A stretch of DNA of 64,000 nucleotides from Burhinus oedicnemus (lineage: Eukaryota; Chordata; Aves; Charadriiformes; Burhinidae). Of this stretch, positions 36,082-47,329 are shown in pieces. Numbering within the stretch: the first letter of the stretch is position 1; every line of letters starts with the position of its first letter. The position numbers and the translations under genes were made by a program. The notes under the pieces are model-generated. The model was not told the origin of the DNA. It saw only the letters and a program-made list of their open reading frames with translations, and ran no database searches. The stretch covers positions 2,605,686-2,669,685 of the forward strand of contig VFFE01009170.1 of NCBI GenBank assembly GCA_008921705.1, given 5' to 3'.

Positions 36082-36732
36082 TTTATTAAGTTAGAAACCT
36101 ACAGAAGTTTGAAGTGGTACAATAAAATCTGTAAGCCAGAGGACAGATTCCAAGTTCACTTGTTTTGCAGTCATTGATCTGTCAACTGAAAAAAAATCTG
36201 ACTTGACTGACTAGTACAAAAAAAACAATGCACTGTGATACAGATAATATAGTTTTATAATGTATACATTCTGTACAAGAGAGATTGGGAATTATATTAC
36301 TTGCTAGTATTTCAAAGTATTGGTTTGTTTTTCTAGCTGTCTAATTATTTCTCGGTATCGAAGATTTAGTATCGTATATCAATTAGTTATTACAGTTTGG
36401 AAAGTGTCTGAAAATTATGTTTTGATCCTATACTTATTTTCTTTGAAGGCACAGCTGCGCAGTTTAGAGGAAATCCATTTTTTACCAATAGTTGCACGAA
36501 GACAGTGGCATACCGTAGCCTTGGAATAGTAAACTATGTACATTGAGATAATCCCTATCTCCTTCACACACTGAGAGTGGTATCGTGATTTTTAGGTATA
36601 TGGGTCATCTTTCAGTAGAAAATGTTTCTTTGCAATTTATACAGAAATCATAGTGAGAAAATAAATATGGATGAATGTGATAATAGGTAAGTCAGTCTTC
36701 ACATGTATATTTCAGAAATAGTCTGTTGCTGC
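36082..36732 (-). other. ATP4B: Probable ATP4B 3' untranslated region
   Basis: Sequence following the ATP4B stop codon on the - strand. The first clear AATAAA in sense orientation is at 36087-36082 (TTTATT on the + strand), about 650 bases past the stop and about 100 bases short of the assembly gap. No other feature was recognised here. The poly(A) site is inferred from the signal alone. Confidence 0.4.
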
Positions 36733-39700
36733 TCAGTCTTCTATTTTCAGTTTAAATTCCACTTTTCCTTCATATGGATCATGAACATTATCAAAGGTAA
36801 TTCCAGCTCCAATGACTTTGCACACTATTTTAAGTTCTACATTCCTCGTAATGTTGAGAAATTTCACAGCTACCAAAGGATTGCTGTAGCTGGGCTAGGG
36901 AGAAAGAAAAAAAAAGTAATTTTGTATTACCACTTAAAATCTTAAAATTAGCCTTCTCTCCAGTTCTTGTAAGATTGCAGCAATGCTCCATACGCTTCAC
37001 AGAATCACCAGGGTTGGAAGAGACCTCTGGAGATCATCTAGTCCAACCCCCCCCTGCCAGAGCAGGGTCACCTAGAGCAGGTTGCACAGGACGGTGTCCG
37101 GGTGGGTTTTGAATGTCTCCAGAGTCGGAGACTCCACCACCTCTCTGGGCAGCCTGTTCCAGTGCTCTGTCACCCTCAAAGGAAAGACGTTCTTCCTCCT
37201 GTTTAGATGGAACTTCCTATGGTCAAGTTTGTGCCTGTTACCTCTTGTCCTGTCACTGGGCACCACTGAAAAAAGACTGGTGCCATCCTCCCGGCACCCT
37301 CCCTTTAAGGATTTTTAAGCATTGATGAGATCCCCCCTCAGCCTTCTCTTCTCCAGACTAAAAAGACCCGAGTCCCTCAGCCTTTCCTCATAAGAAAGAT
37401 GTTCCAGCCCCCTAATCATCTTTGTAGCCCTCTGCTGTACCCTCTCCAGCAGTTCCCTGTCCTTCTTGAACCGGGGAGCCCAGAACTGGACACAGGACTC
37501 CAGGTGCTGCCTCACCAGGGCAGAGTAGAGGGGGAGGATAACCTCCCACGACCTGCTTGCCACACACCTCTTGATGCACCCCAGGATGCCATTGGCCTTC
37601 TTGGCCACAAGGGCACATTGCTGGCTCACGGTCATCCTGTTGTCCACCAGGACTCCCAGATCCCTTTCCACTTAGCTGCTTTCCAGCAGGTCAGCCCCTA
37701 ACCTGTACTGGTGCCTGGGGTTATTCCTCCCCAAGTGCAGGACCTTACACTTGCCCTTGTTGAACTTCATGAGGTTTCTCTCTGCCCAACTCTCCAGCCT
37801 GTCCAGGTCACGCTGAATGGCAGCACAGCCTTCTGGTGTGTCAGCCACCCCTCCCAGTTTTGTGTCATCAGCAAACTTGCTGATAGTACCCTCTACCCCT
37901 TCATCCAGGTCATTGATGAATATATTGACCAGGACTGGACCTAGTACTGACCCAAATTTCATCTCATACAAAGATAAAGAAGAAAAATGATACGAATACA
38001 TGAGCACCCACCTGTGCCTTTTTTCCGTAGTAGGGGAAGTAGTGCAGGTTGAAGGTACCGTTCACAGGGTAGTAGTCCACCTCCAGCGGGCGAGACTCGT
38101 CACCCTGTTTGTAAAGCAAGGAAGCAGCTCTGTTGGCTGGGCAATCATAAGCCAGCCCTGGGCAAGTGTTCTACGGCTGCTAAAAGCTGCGCAGTGTGTA
38201 TTAAAACTCAAGTTCAGTGGTCTTTTTAGTGCCGGTCTTATTTTTATATTTCAAATAAAAGTGGAAACGTCCTGCTGTTACTATTGCCAAGAAAAAAGGC
38301 AAGCGTTCTTTTATAGGAGTTGTGAATTTGGTGAACGGGGACCTGCTGAAACGTGCAGAGAGCCTGAAGGAGCCGCTCTGAGGCATGAACTTCACTAGTG
38401 GGAGCCGAAAGCACACAGCAAATGTTCTTTGCAGCATGGAAAACCAAATTTTCAGGTGATATAAAATAAAGCAATTGTGTTTCTGTTGTTCTCTGCTGGT
38501 GTGAGAAATGGCACAGAACTGAGAATCTTCCTACTATTCGGCCAGAATGATCCGATTTCCAGAGCTGCAGGGTAATCTTTCTGGTCGCAACTGCATTTCA
38601 CTTGCTATCAGAGCTGCAGTGCTTGTAATTTTTTAGACTCTGACCTCATACACTTACCACATATGTGCAGTCCACTCTCGGTGCAGTGCCGTTGCCGGGG
38701 AAAAATTTGATAATCTGAAATGGAAAACACACACATGCTCATCTTGGAAATTGTTTTGAGGTAAAACCGAGCAAAGAATTAACTGAGCCTCAGGTGCTGC
38801 TTAATGTGTTTCTGCGTAAGGCAAACGGATCACCTCATCCTATGTACCTGGGTGAAAAATGCCCGTGTTGTGGCCAGTTTTTAGGAAGCCGGACCCAGGT
38901 GCTGTCTGGGATGGGCACGGCAGGCAGGCTCTTTCCTGGCTGCCCCTCCTGGCAGGTCCAGCTCACTTGCCTCCCTGTACTGCTTGCTCTCAGCCGGGGG
39001 TCTCTTAAAGCAGCTAGTTGCGTGAAAATAAAGGAAAAGCTGAATCTCTGTGCTTTTCGTTGTTAGAAAACCTTGGCTTTGGCAGAAACTCCTGGTTTGA
39101 TCCTACAAAAATAGCAGGGTGGCAGCAAAGGCGAAAGGAGGTAAAGCCCCGCAGGCACTATTCACGCACCTTTCCCCTGCCGGGGCTGGCGTGCAGCCTT
39201 GCTGGAGGAGGCAAAGGCTTTTAGGGGAAAAGCCTGCCAAAATTAGGGGCACGGCTCTGCTCTCACAGCTGGACCTTGCACAGTTTCTTGAAAATGTTCA
39301 TTGCCCGAGTCTGGGGTGCAACCGAAAGTGAAGGGATTTTGTCTATCAGTAGCTGGTGGAGAATGCGAACTCTTCACTTTGTACTGAAACTGAACTAGAA
39401 GGCTCGGAATCTTACCTGAAAACAAAAATAAAATGCTTATGCCTTTGTCTATGTCCTGAAAAAATTAAAGGAGGCATGGAAGATTCCCTTTTTCCTCTGA
39501 AAAAAAAAAAATAGTGTTGGTGGTTTTCACTGAAAAAAATATCCACCAGGTTTGTATTTTGTTTTTATAGGTTCTGCTAAAGATTTTCTTTGCAGCCTGG
39601 AGAGATAAGTAGCACCTCTCTGAAATCACTTCAGTTACTGTCACATCTTAATGCCTTAGCCGAAGGCACAGGTTCACGGTATTGCGGAATGAAACTGTTT

Positions 39701-42700
39701 TACGTACTCGTGTGTCGGATGAGAGCGCTACGGGGATACTAACAAAACTAAACGAAAACCCAAAGCTTTAGAGAGTCGGTTTAGAGATCACTTTACCCTG
39801 CGTTACTTTCCTAGGGGTGGTGACCAAGTCTCAGTATGTCTCTAGTAACTCCAGAGGTCTCTCAGGAAAAGCACGTGAATTTGTCTTCCCAGTAGAAAGC
39901 CGAGATTAGAGCCTGTGGCAGCAGACAATGTCGCAGCTCCCCAGCAGAGACTTGAGCTGCCAGGGGTGGTTTTTGGTGAATTCTTTCCTGCTCGGCACCT
40001 TGAGCTTGTACTTACCCTGTTCATTTTTATAATAAAACAGGGGGTTCCTTCTGGAAATCCAAAAGTAGGATCTGTGATGCCGGAGCAGTTTTGAAGCATA
40101 TCTGAGGTAAATTTGCAGGATAGTTTTGTTTTATTCGGGCCATCAAAGGTGTCCTGGATGAAGTATGTGTCACTGGTGCAGTTCACGTTCAGACGCTGAG
40201 CAGCTGGCGTATATGCTAGTTGTGCGAAGGAAGAAAGAAAAATTCCCCTCTGAAGTTTTTCATATATGTTATACATCCCAATATCAGGCTGGAGTTGTAT
40301 CGTGGGAGACTGTACTTCAAGTGAAGTTGGGATTAGATGGAATGAGGAAAGTTTAAATTGTTGGGGGGAGTTGTGCTTTTTTTTTAGAATACCCAGGCAA
40401 AGCAAAAAAAGAGATCAAATTGAGTTAAGGCTGGCAATTTGTGTTGATAGCTCCATATAAAGTCAATTTCAAATACAATTTTTCTCAATATGTGTATGAG
40501 AAACTGAGAAATAGAATATTAAGGCTCAAAAAGAATATAAACGTCTTAAGATATGAACAGGCAAATGGAGCACCTAACCTGCTTTGACTGTGCTCTCTGA
40601 TGACACTATGCAACAGCTTCACAAGACTTATTACGGCACTTTGATATTTGTAGTCATGGACGGTATGAGATTAATTTAGATGAGAATAGTTTTGAAGACC
40701 TTTTTTCCTCCCTCTTCCTTCAAACTTTCTATTGGCCTATTTTATTAAGGCAGTTTAGGATTAAAGCAAAAGCTCTGAAGGGCTCTACTTTAATAGACAT
40801 GTTTACATATGTTTGATTTACAGATTCATGAGGTGATTTGCTCCTCCCTTTCAGGAGATGCATTTTCCACTCAAAATCTGTGATTTCAAAAGGACAGATA
40901 GAAAATGGCAACACTGACTGAAGGTCCTCAGCCCTAATACAGGGGATGCAACAGCACACTTCTTAAATATTATGCAGGAAACCTCATTTTTACCTGTCAG
41001 AAAAGTCCGAAGAGTTGTCACTAAACCTTCCCAGGTTTTGTTGTCGGACATGTTGTAATAAATTTGCAGTCCTCTATCCCCATAAACGTCGGGTCGTAAT
41101 GTTACACCTTCATGGGGGAAGAAAAGGGAAGGCAAAGCAGAGGAGAGGTGCCAGGCATAGATTTGTTCAAGTTGACAATAGCAATTACGCTGCATCAAGA
41201 CTCGTATTGTACGTGTACGAGATCCACAGGCCTTGCTGGGGAGGATTTAACCACATACGGAAACCTTCTCAGCTGTGAGTTGTTCAGCTGAAATCGTAAA
41301 GCCTCTGCTTTGCTAAAGCCTTTTCTTTTCATGTGTACCCATGCTGTTGTCAGAACAGCTACAAAATCATTCCAGCAATTGCACTGGATTTCCCCAGGAC
41401 TCGTTAAAAGTAACAGTTAAAATAGTCACATCAGGTTAAAGAAACAAATTGTACTGCAGTCTGAGAAACAGCTTTTGAAAAAGACCCGTGTAATATTTTA
41501 CAGGAATTATTTTGCCAGCAAACACCAAACTTACTGAATATTGGGAAGGGAAACTTCCAAATTCAGCAACAGGCAGAGAGAATAATTTTTAGGGCTGCAG
41601 CTTCGAAAAAGTCATTTTTTCCTTCCCATTGTAAAAACAATCCATTAGAGGGGTGGAGTGTTAGCAGTATGCACTGATGATCTCTCGCTGATACTGTCTT
41701 GTCCCTCCCCAGTCTCACCTCATGTCCCACAGATCTTTATTCCTAATCTCATGTGTCTCTTATTTTTACTTGCTCGGCTGCTGGCACAGCACATCCCAGC
41801 GGGGAGGGATTCCTGCTCTCCCAGGGACTTCCCATGCTGCCAGCAAGCGTGGAAATACCCGCCTCAGGCTGCTTGTCCCAGTACCCCCCTGTCTTGCTGG
41901 GTGCCCCAAAACCTTCTGGGATGCTTGGGGGGCTGCGGCAGAAACCAGGGTTTCCCCAGGGGCAGAGCCCTGCCCGTGGGGAGAGGAGGTATATATTTGT
42001 ATATATTTATATATTTCTGTGGTTTTTAAATACCTATATATACAAATATGTAAATATATAATAATGAATATATGAAATAAATGTGCCTGTTTTTTTTTAA
42101 AGCCTAAAAATGTTTTCAGGCGGAGGTTAAACTTTGCAGGGCTCGTCTGGGAACAAACAACCTGATTTATTCCATGTTTGTCTCCCCTCGTGCCCGGGCT
42201 CTGCCGATGCCTCTCAGCCCAGCCCAGCCCCGGGCAGCAGCCGGCCGGACCCTGACAGTACCTGGGGATTTCAGCTGGTCTTGGTAATCCGGCTCGTATG
42301 GATTCACTGTCCTCATTAAAGAATAAATGGAGAGTGCGAACAGCCCTGACATCACCACGTAGAAAGCCAGATAGTACAGGCTGATCCACACTGTGGAAAA
42401 AAATGAGCATAAAATCCCCTTTTTAGAGCAAGGCAGTGCAGTAATGCCTCTGCAGCCAGGACTGTCCCAGTGGCAGCGGCTGTTGCTTTCCTGCCCTTGA
42501 CCCCAGGGAGGTTTTCCCTGCAAAGGGACTGGTGTTTTGGATCTTTTTCTCTACCCTCAGAAGAATATCCTTCTCAAAAAATTTGGCTGTAAATTTGTCC
42601 AGTTTTACAAGGATTTTTGAAGTAGTTAGTGCTTAGCTCGGATTATTTAAAGCTTAAAAGGTTGTGTGGCTTCTTGAAGTAACTTCTCATGTTAAGACCA

Positions 42701-43850
42701 TTTATCTGCTTATTACGCATGGACTAAGTGACACAGCCGAGGTATTTCTTCGACAAAAGCAAGTTGCTCCTTGTGTTGTTTGGACGACAGATGTCAGCAT
42801 TTCAGGTCCGTTGATGATTTTAGATCCGTATCACCTCACTGCCTTTTACATGTGAAATCACCTGCAGCAAAATGTGTCATCTCGCTGTTTTATTCTGGCG
42901 TGAGATGTAGAGTAACGCTGTATTTCTGTCTGTGTGTGCATAATGTGTCTTACATGCCGCTGGTGCCCCACAAGCAGCCAGTGAGTATTTTGGAGGCGCT
43001 GTCAGAAACGGCTCCCTGTAATCATCGGCACCTCGTGGCACCTCTTCTCTCCGAAGTAGAAGGACTCAGTTTGATTTTCTGTAAAATTCTTGTTTTAAGA
43101 ATGGCCAATAAGCTCCACTCATAGGCATTGCGGCAGAAAAAAATCACCTGGAAACTTGTAGCTACTCTTACGGTCTGTGGGAAGAGCACGGTCAGAGCTG
43201 CCCTTCCCGGAATGTGGATCAGAAAACGCACTGTTGTTGTAGACACAAGTTTGCATGAGCACGCGCTGATATGAGAGAAGATCTACTGAGCAGACAATAA
43301 TTTAGAAAGGAGTCTTGGAAAAGCAAAATGCGTTTCCAGAGAAATGGACAAAACCACCAATTAAGCAAAATTCTCCGTATACCAGAACCCCCTACAGCCA
43401 GCAATGTCAGAACCATACTGTAACCATCCCCCTTAGCTATTAATAAGTTAGCTGTTAATGTGTTAAGTTTTGTCCTTTCCAAGTATTTGGTCCAAAATCA
43501 GTTTAAAACCTTCTTATATTTGCAGGAACTACTTGGATCAATGTTTCGATCTAATTGATTCAACTTACAGGGCCACTCTAAAAGCGGCTCAGAAACATAT
43601 ATGAAAACTGATGTTTTCAACAATTACAACACATCTACCACTACGTTATGTCCAATTCATTAGGATGACACACCCCCCCCCCCCAGGATTTTTAAGCGTA
43701 CCAGAAGGAAGAGAAGACTTTTGCATATGAAAACCTACCCCAGTTAATTAAGGTCCTTCCCATAAAGAGCTTTGTTTCTGGATTCCAGACGAAACGACGG
43801 AAATTTTCCATCCGTTCGCTGCAGGTCTTTTTTTCATTTAAAGTTGCCAT
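36733..43850 (-). CDS. ATP4B: Gastric H+/K+-ATPase beta subunit, complete, seven exons
   Basis: This is the obligatory glycoprotein partner of ATP4A, needed for assembly and apical delivery of the acid pump in oxynticopeptic cells. Exons in transcript order: 43850-43739, 42390-42262, 41107-40994, 40215-40016, 38714-38658, 38104-38012, 36894-36733. Every junction is AG/GT and in phase, giving 288 residues (human 291). The start is the ATG at 43850-43848, with A at -3 and G at +4 and no upstream ATG in the inferred leader. Residues 1-37 are cytoplasmic, a transmembrane helix spans about 38-63 (starts [20 protein letters not shown]), and the rest is ectodomain. Cysteines at 131/152, 162/178 and 201/260 match the three family disulphides. 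NxS/T sites are at N99, N103, N130, N146, N161, N193, N219 and N249. The FPYYGKK motif is at 227-233. Residue 20 is Phe where mammals have Tyr. Exon 3 (RPDVYG) and exon 2 match ATP4B rather than ATP1B1 or ATP1B3. No lesion was seen. Confidence 0.97.
36998..37953 (-). mobile_element. CR1 LINE in ATP4B intron 6, one reading frame largely kept
   Basis: The - strand reads CR1 ORF2 from [20 protein letters not shown] through the catalytic [70 protein letters not shown] and [20 protein letters not shown] to the terminal VLCNLL stop. All of this is in one frame, interrupted only by stops at 37672-37674 and 37315-37317. The 3' end at 36998 is 'cacagaatcaccagggttggaagagacctctggagatcat'. It lies in sense orientation to ATP4B, between exons 6 and 7. 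Good frame retention suggests a younger copy than others here. Confidence 0.95.
38715..40015 (-). other. ATP4B: ATP4B intron 4
   Basis: Between the 200-base exon 4 and the 57-base exon 5. No repeat family recognised; short A-runs near 39500. Confidence 0.85.
40216..42261 (-). other. ATP4B: ATP4B introns 3 and 2 (with exon 3 between)
   Basis: Introns 40216-40993 and 41108-42261 flank exon 3 at 40994-41107. The second includes a TA-rich microsatellite-like segment at about 41985-42080. No other element recognised. Confidence 0.85.
42391..43738 (-). other. ATP4B: ATP4B intron 1
   Basis: Separates the cytoplasmic-tail exon from the transmembrane exon. Contains a poly(C) run at about 43671-43684; nothing else recognised. 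Confidence 0.85.
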
Positions 43851-43941
43851 TTTCTCACAAAACTTCCCCAAAACACGTCCTCCTCAGAAATGCAGAAATT
43901 TAACCGGTGCCCAAACAGTCACCCAAGAAAAACACTTTGGT

Positions 43942-43948
43942 TTTTATA
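43942..43948 (-). promoter_or_regulatory. ATP4B: ATP4B TATA box
   Basis: The - strand reads GGTATAAAAACC here, a consensus TATA box 92-98 bases upstream of the ATP4B start codon. A transcription start about 30 bases downstream, near 43917, would leave a leader of about 67 bases containing no ATG. Its position beside a complete first exon makes chance occurrence unlikely, but the start site itself is inferred. Confidence 0.75.
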
Positions 43949-43961
43949 CCTTCTTCTCCGC

Positions 43962-43970
43962 TGAAGGTCA
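43962..43970 (+). promoter_or_regulatory. Candidate oestrogen-related receptor element, ATP4B promoter
   Basis: The + strand reads TGAAGGTCA, an exact match to the extended half-site TNAAGGTCA bound by ERR nuclear receptors. It sits 14 bases upstream of the TATA box. ERR-gamma is known to activate acid-secretion genes in mammalian parietal cells, which makes the placement plausible. Function here is inference from motif and position only. Confidence 0.45.
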
Positions 43971-44010
43971 CCGAGATTACTTCCTATACCAATGAAAGCC
44001 CCTGCTCGCC

Positions 44011-44213
44011 ATTATCAACGCGCAGCAGATACAATTCTTTATAAAGGGTGTTGATAATGCTGGTGCTGAGGCCGGCAAAGAAAAGTTAGTTCCTATCAAA
44101 TGCCCTTCTCCTCTCTTTTGACTGCCTGAGCAGATCGGCAGGGTTACGCGTTTCGCTGAGTGCCCGCAGCGCTTGCAATGGACTCGGTGCGATAGCTGTT
44201 ATCAGAGCAGATA
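44011..44213. promoter_or_regulatory. Cluster of five GATA cores upstream of ATP4B
   Basis: GATA or its complement TATC occurs at 44013-44016, 44053-44056, 44191-44194, 44200-44203 and 44210-44213, about 65-270 bases upstream of the TATA box. GATA4/GATA6 sites are established activators of the gastric proton-pump genes in mammals. Three of the five fall within 23 bases. GATA cores are short and occur by chance, so the clustering and location carry the argument. Confidence 0.45.
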
Positions 44214-44219
44214 AAGCAA

Positions 44220-47200
44220 AGGAAAACTTGTTTCTCTCTGGGTTTTCTGGTTTTTTTTTTTTTTTGGTTCCAATTAACCTGCAAATAGCGGATATAATTC
44301 TCCCACTACAACCTGTAGCCAGCTGTTGGGATATATGGGATCGCAGCGGGAGCGAGTGGGGGAAAAACGCCGTTTCCCGGAGTGCTGTGTTGCGGAGCCA
44401 GGGAAATGAAGTTCAATGTTTTTCTGCTTTCTGTGGGGAACGTTTTTAGGTGATCTCTGACGATGCTATACTCAGCTTCAGAGGGTATCCCCACCTCGTT
44501 TGCTGCCTGTCTCTGCCCCCCTTGTAGCACACCACTGGGAAAGCCAGCAGAAAGATGTGGGAGACCAAAAGAAAAAATATTGTGTAATAAAAGTTTTACC
44601 ATACAGGTATATGACGAGGCAGAGCAGAGGAGATACGGGTGTGATGTAACTACCTTTCCCAGCTGCTTTACGGCCGAATGCCGTGGTGTGTTCAGCGGCA
44701 GACACCCAGCCCGGAGCTCGCTCTGTGCACGGAGGAGCAGGACGGGAAAGTGTCCCCAGCAGTTCCCCACAGATGGAAAAGCGAAGGGCGCGCGGCACGT
44801 GGCAGAGCCGAGGGGCTCTCTAAACACCCCTGCTGCAAGGGCAGCTTAGGTTTTACAAAGCTCTTCCAGGCACGCTGGTGTCCCTGCTGCTTGTGGAAGT
44901 CGTTCGCTAAAGCTCTTATTCTCCTGTTGGAGAAACCCCCAAATATGTCAAACCCCCACATTGCCCAGTGAATTCAGCAGGACCAGGGTTTCATCCCTTT
45001 TAACTAGGTATATTGGCGTGCCCTGCCTTTCACTCCCTTCACAGGAAGCGTTGTGGGAAAAATCTTTAAAACGGGCACATACATAAGGTTAGCTGAGAGC
45101 CTTTGGATTATTTGGGCATTGAGAGAGCTGTCACTGGGCCTGTCAGCTGGAGTAATATGGCAGGGTTATTCTGTCAGCTAAATAACGCTGAGTTTCTGAA
45201 CACAGAGAGGTATTTATTGTGCTTTTCTGCCTCAGATCAAACAGTGTGATAATTTAGCCTGATAGCCACCAATCTGGGGGGGTTTAACTTGTTTTCAGAT
45301 AATGAAAGAGGAGTCAGGACAAGTAAAAGAAAAATAAGAGTTACAGGCATTTGACCAATTTGTATTTCCTGTAGAAAGGGGAGGAGGATGAACAAAAAGG
45401 TGCTTTCAGTCATTACACCATGAGCTGGCTGATATTCAGGACAAACGTGTGGGTTTTTTTAAAAGCTAAAATAAGACAAAGAGATTGGGCAGTGGCCTGA
45501 AAATGATGAAAATGAAACGGGTGCCCAGGGGTTAAAAGGCTTGTGGAGGTTCCCGCACAGCGGTTGCAGAAAGGGGAACAGAGGCATGAAGAGGTTAGGG
45601 AGAGAAGCAGGGAGGGAAGCAGTAGGTCTTCCATGGGATTTGACTTCTGTATTGAGCAGGAGCCCTTTGGGTGAAGCCGATGGAGGGGAGCAACTGGACG
45701 TGGTGAGATGTGGAGTTAGAGGCTTTCTGAGGAAAGAGCACTTTCTGCACTGCTTGCACAAAGGTGGTAATTTAGCGCTTCGGTAGGCAACTAAATCTAA
45801 ACAATAAAATAATTATTAAGAATGAAATTAAATCCCAAATTACGTTCAAAAGGAAAATGTTGTTGCTTCTGTTTCCACACGGTGAGGATGACATAGAAAT
45901 CCGCAGGGTGCAAGTGTCTGTACAGGAGGCGAAGCGGAGCCACTCAAAACTTTGGAGTTTGTACTCTAATGAAACCAAGGCCAAGGATTTCATGTGCTCC
46001 TTCTCTCTTATATTATATCCCATCTGATCCCATCTGCCGTTGGCTGGGGAACCTAAAACTCTGCCAAGCTCACCCAGGTGTGGCTGCGTTGGCGTGAGGG
46101 AGACCACAACACCGGGAGGGCAGAGCCACGTGCGGGGGGGCGAGTTCAACGGGACTGTGCGGGCGATGGGAGAGGAGCAGCGTCGGCTGCTTTCATCCCA
46201 ACGGGGTCAAAGAAATTTGTCAGGATTTGCATATTACAGCAGAGGCAGGAAAATGACGGCTGAAGGAAAGGAAAGCCGGGTTTCAAATGGAGGGGGAGGG
46301 CCTGGCTGCTTTTAATGCTGCCTGTAACCTGTCCATAATCTGCTCAGCTAGATTCAATAGTGCCGGCTATATTAGGCAAAAGAAAGGAAGCTAAATGATT
46401 TAAGTGGATGATTTGAATTAAATTTCCTTATTTCTAAACTGGGGTTAGTAAAGTTCAGTGAAAACTGAAAATTAAAATGCACTAAGTTAACAATAAAAGG
46501 TAAGAATAAAGCAGAACAATATTATGGATGGAAGTCTGCTCTGACTTAGAAGCTCCAAAAATACAAATTAGATAAATGCATTAACCACATTAGTATAAAA
46601 GTGTAAATAGAATTAGTACAATTTTATTATATCCTTATTGTATAATAAGTTATGTACATAATTTCAACTGATGCAGAAATGAAATACATAAATATATTAG
46701 AACCAATAAATTACAGAAATGCATTTACATAAAAAAACAGAAGTAAGAAAAACAAAGTCATATAACAGTGGGCAGTTATATTAAGATGGTTTCTCTCTTA
46801 GATTTCTCCTCCAGTATTGGAAATTGTTAATGAAAATGTCAGATATTTCTCAGTGAAAATGAAAGATGTCAAAATTTGGAGAGCGATACATCAGGAGATA
46901 TGAGCTGAGAAACTTGCTCATATTGAAGAAATCGCCAGGGGTTTTGAGCCAGCATCGAACTTACAGGCAAGACTTGCTCGTGAGCGTGGTGCCCTGTTGT
47001 GCCACCAGCCAACTGCTTGTGGCAGTTGCCCGGTGCTTGTGAACAGGTGCTTCCTATTTAACGCTAGATGGATAAGTGCAGAAGCAATTCTCATTAAAAG
47101 CTGCATTTCACTTGCATGATTGCTAAATATAATTAAAGAAATGGAATTGGTTAGAAATTAACTACTCGTCAAGTATGCAGCTCCCCCTGGAGGCTGTTTG

Positions 47201-47329
47201 CAAGCACATGGAAGACAAGAAGGTGGCTGGGATTTACCAAGGGCGCCCCGTGCCCACCAGCCTGGTTGTTTTCTCTTGTGAGATGAGTGGGCTGGTGGGC
47301 AAAGGTGGGGGCTTTCCAATTTGACTTCA
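44220..47329. other. Intergenic DNA upstream of ATP4B
   Basis: No exon or repeat family recognised. Several overlapping open frames on both strands near 44.3-45.0 kb lack domains and look like chance frames in GC-richer DNA. The 46.3-46.9 kb part is distinctly AT-rich. Distal ATP4B regulatory DNA could lie here but cannot be seen. Confidence 0.5.

Noticed and set aside
36733..43850. Calling the - strand gene ATP1B1 or ATP1B3
   Set aside because: The transmembrane exon, RPDVYG exon and sequon positions N99/N103/N130/N146/N161/N193 match the gastric subunit; ATP1B3 has a different, less glycosylated ectodomain.
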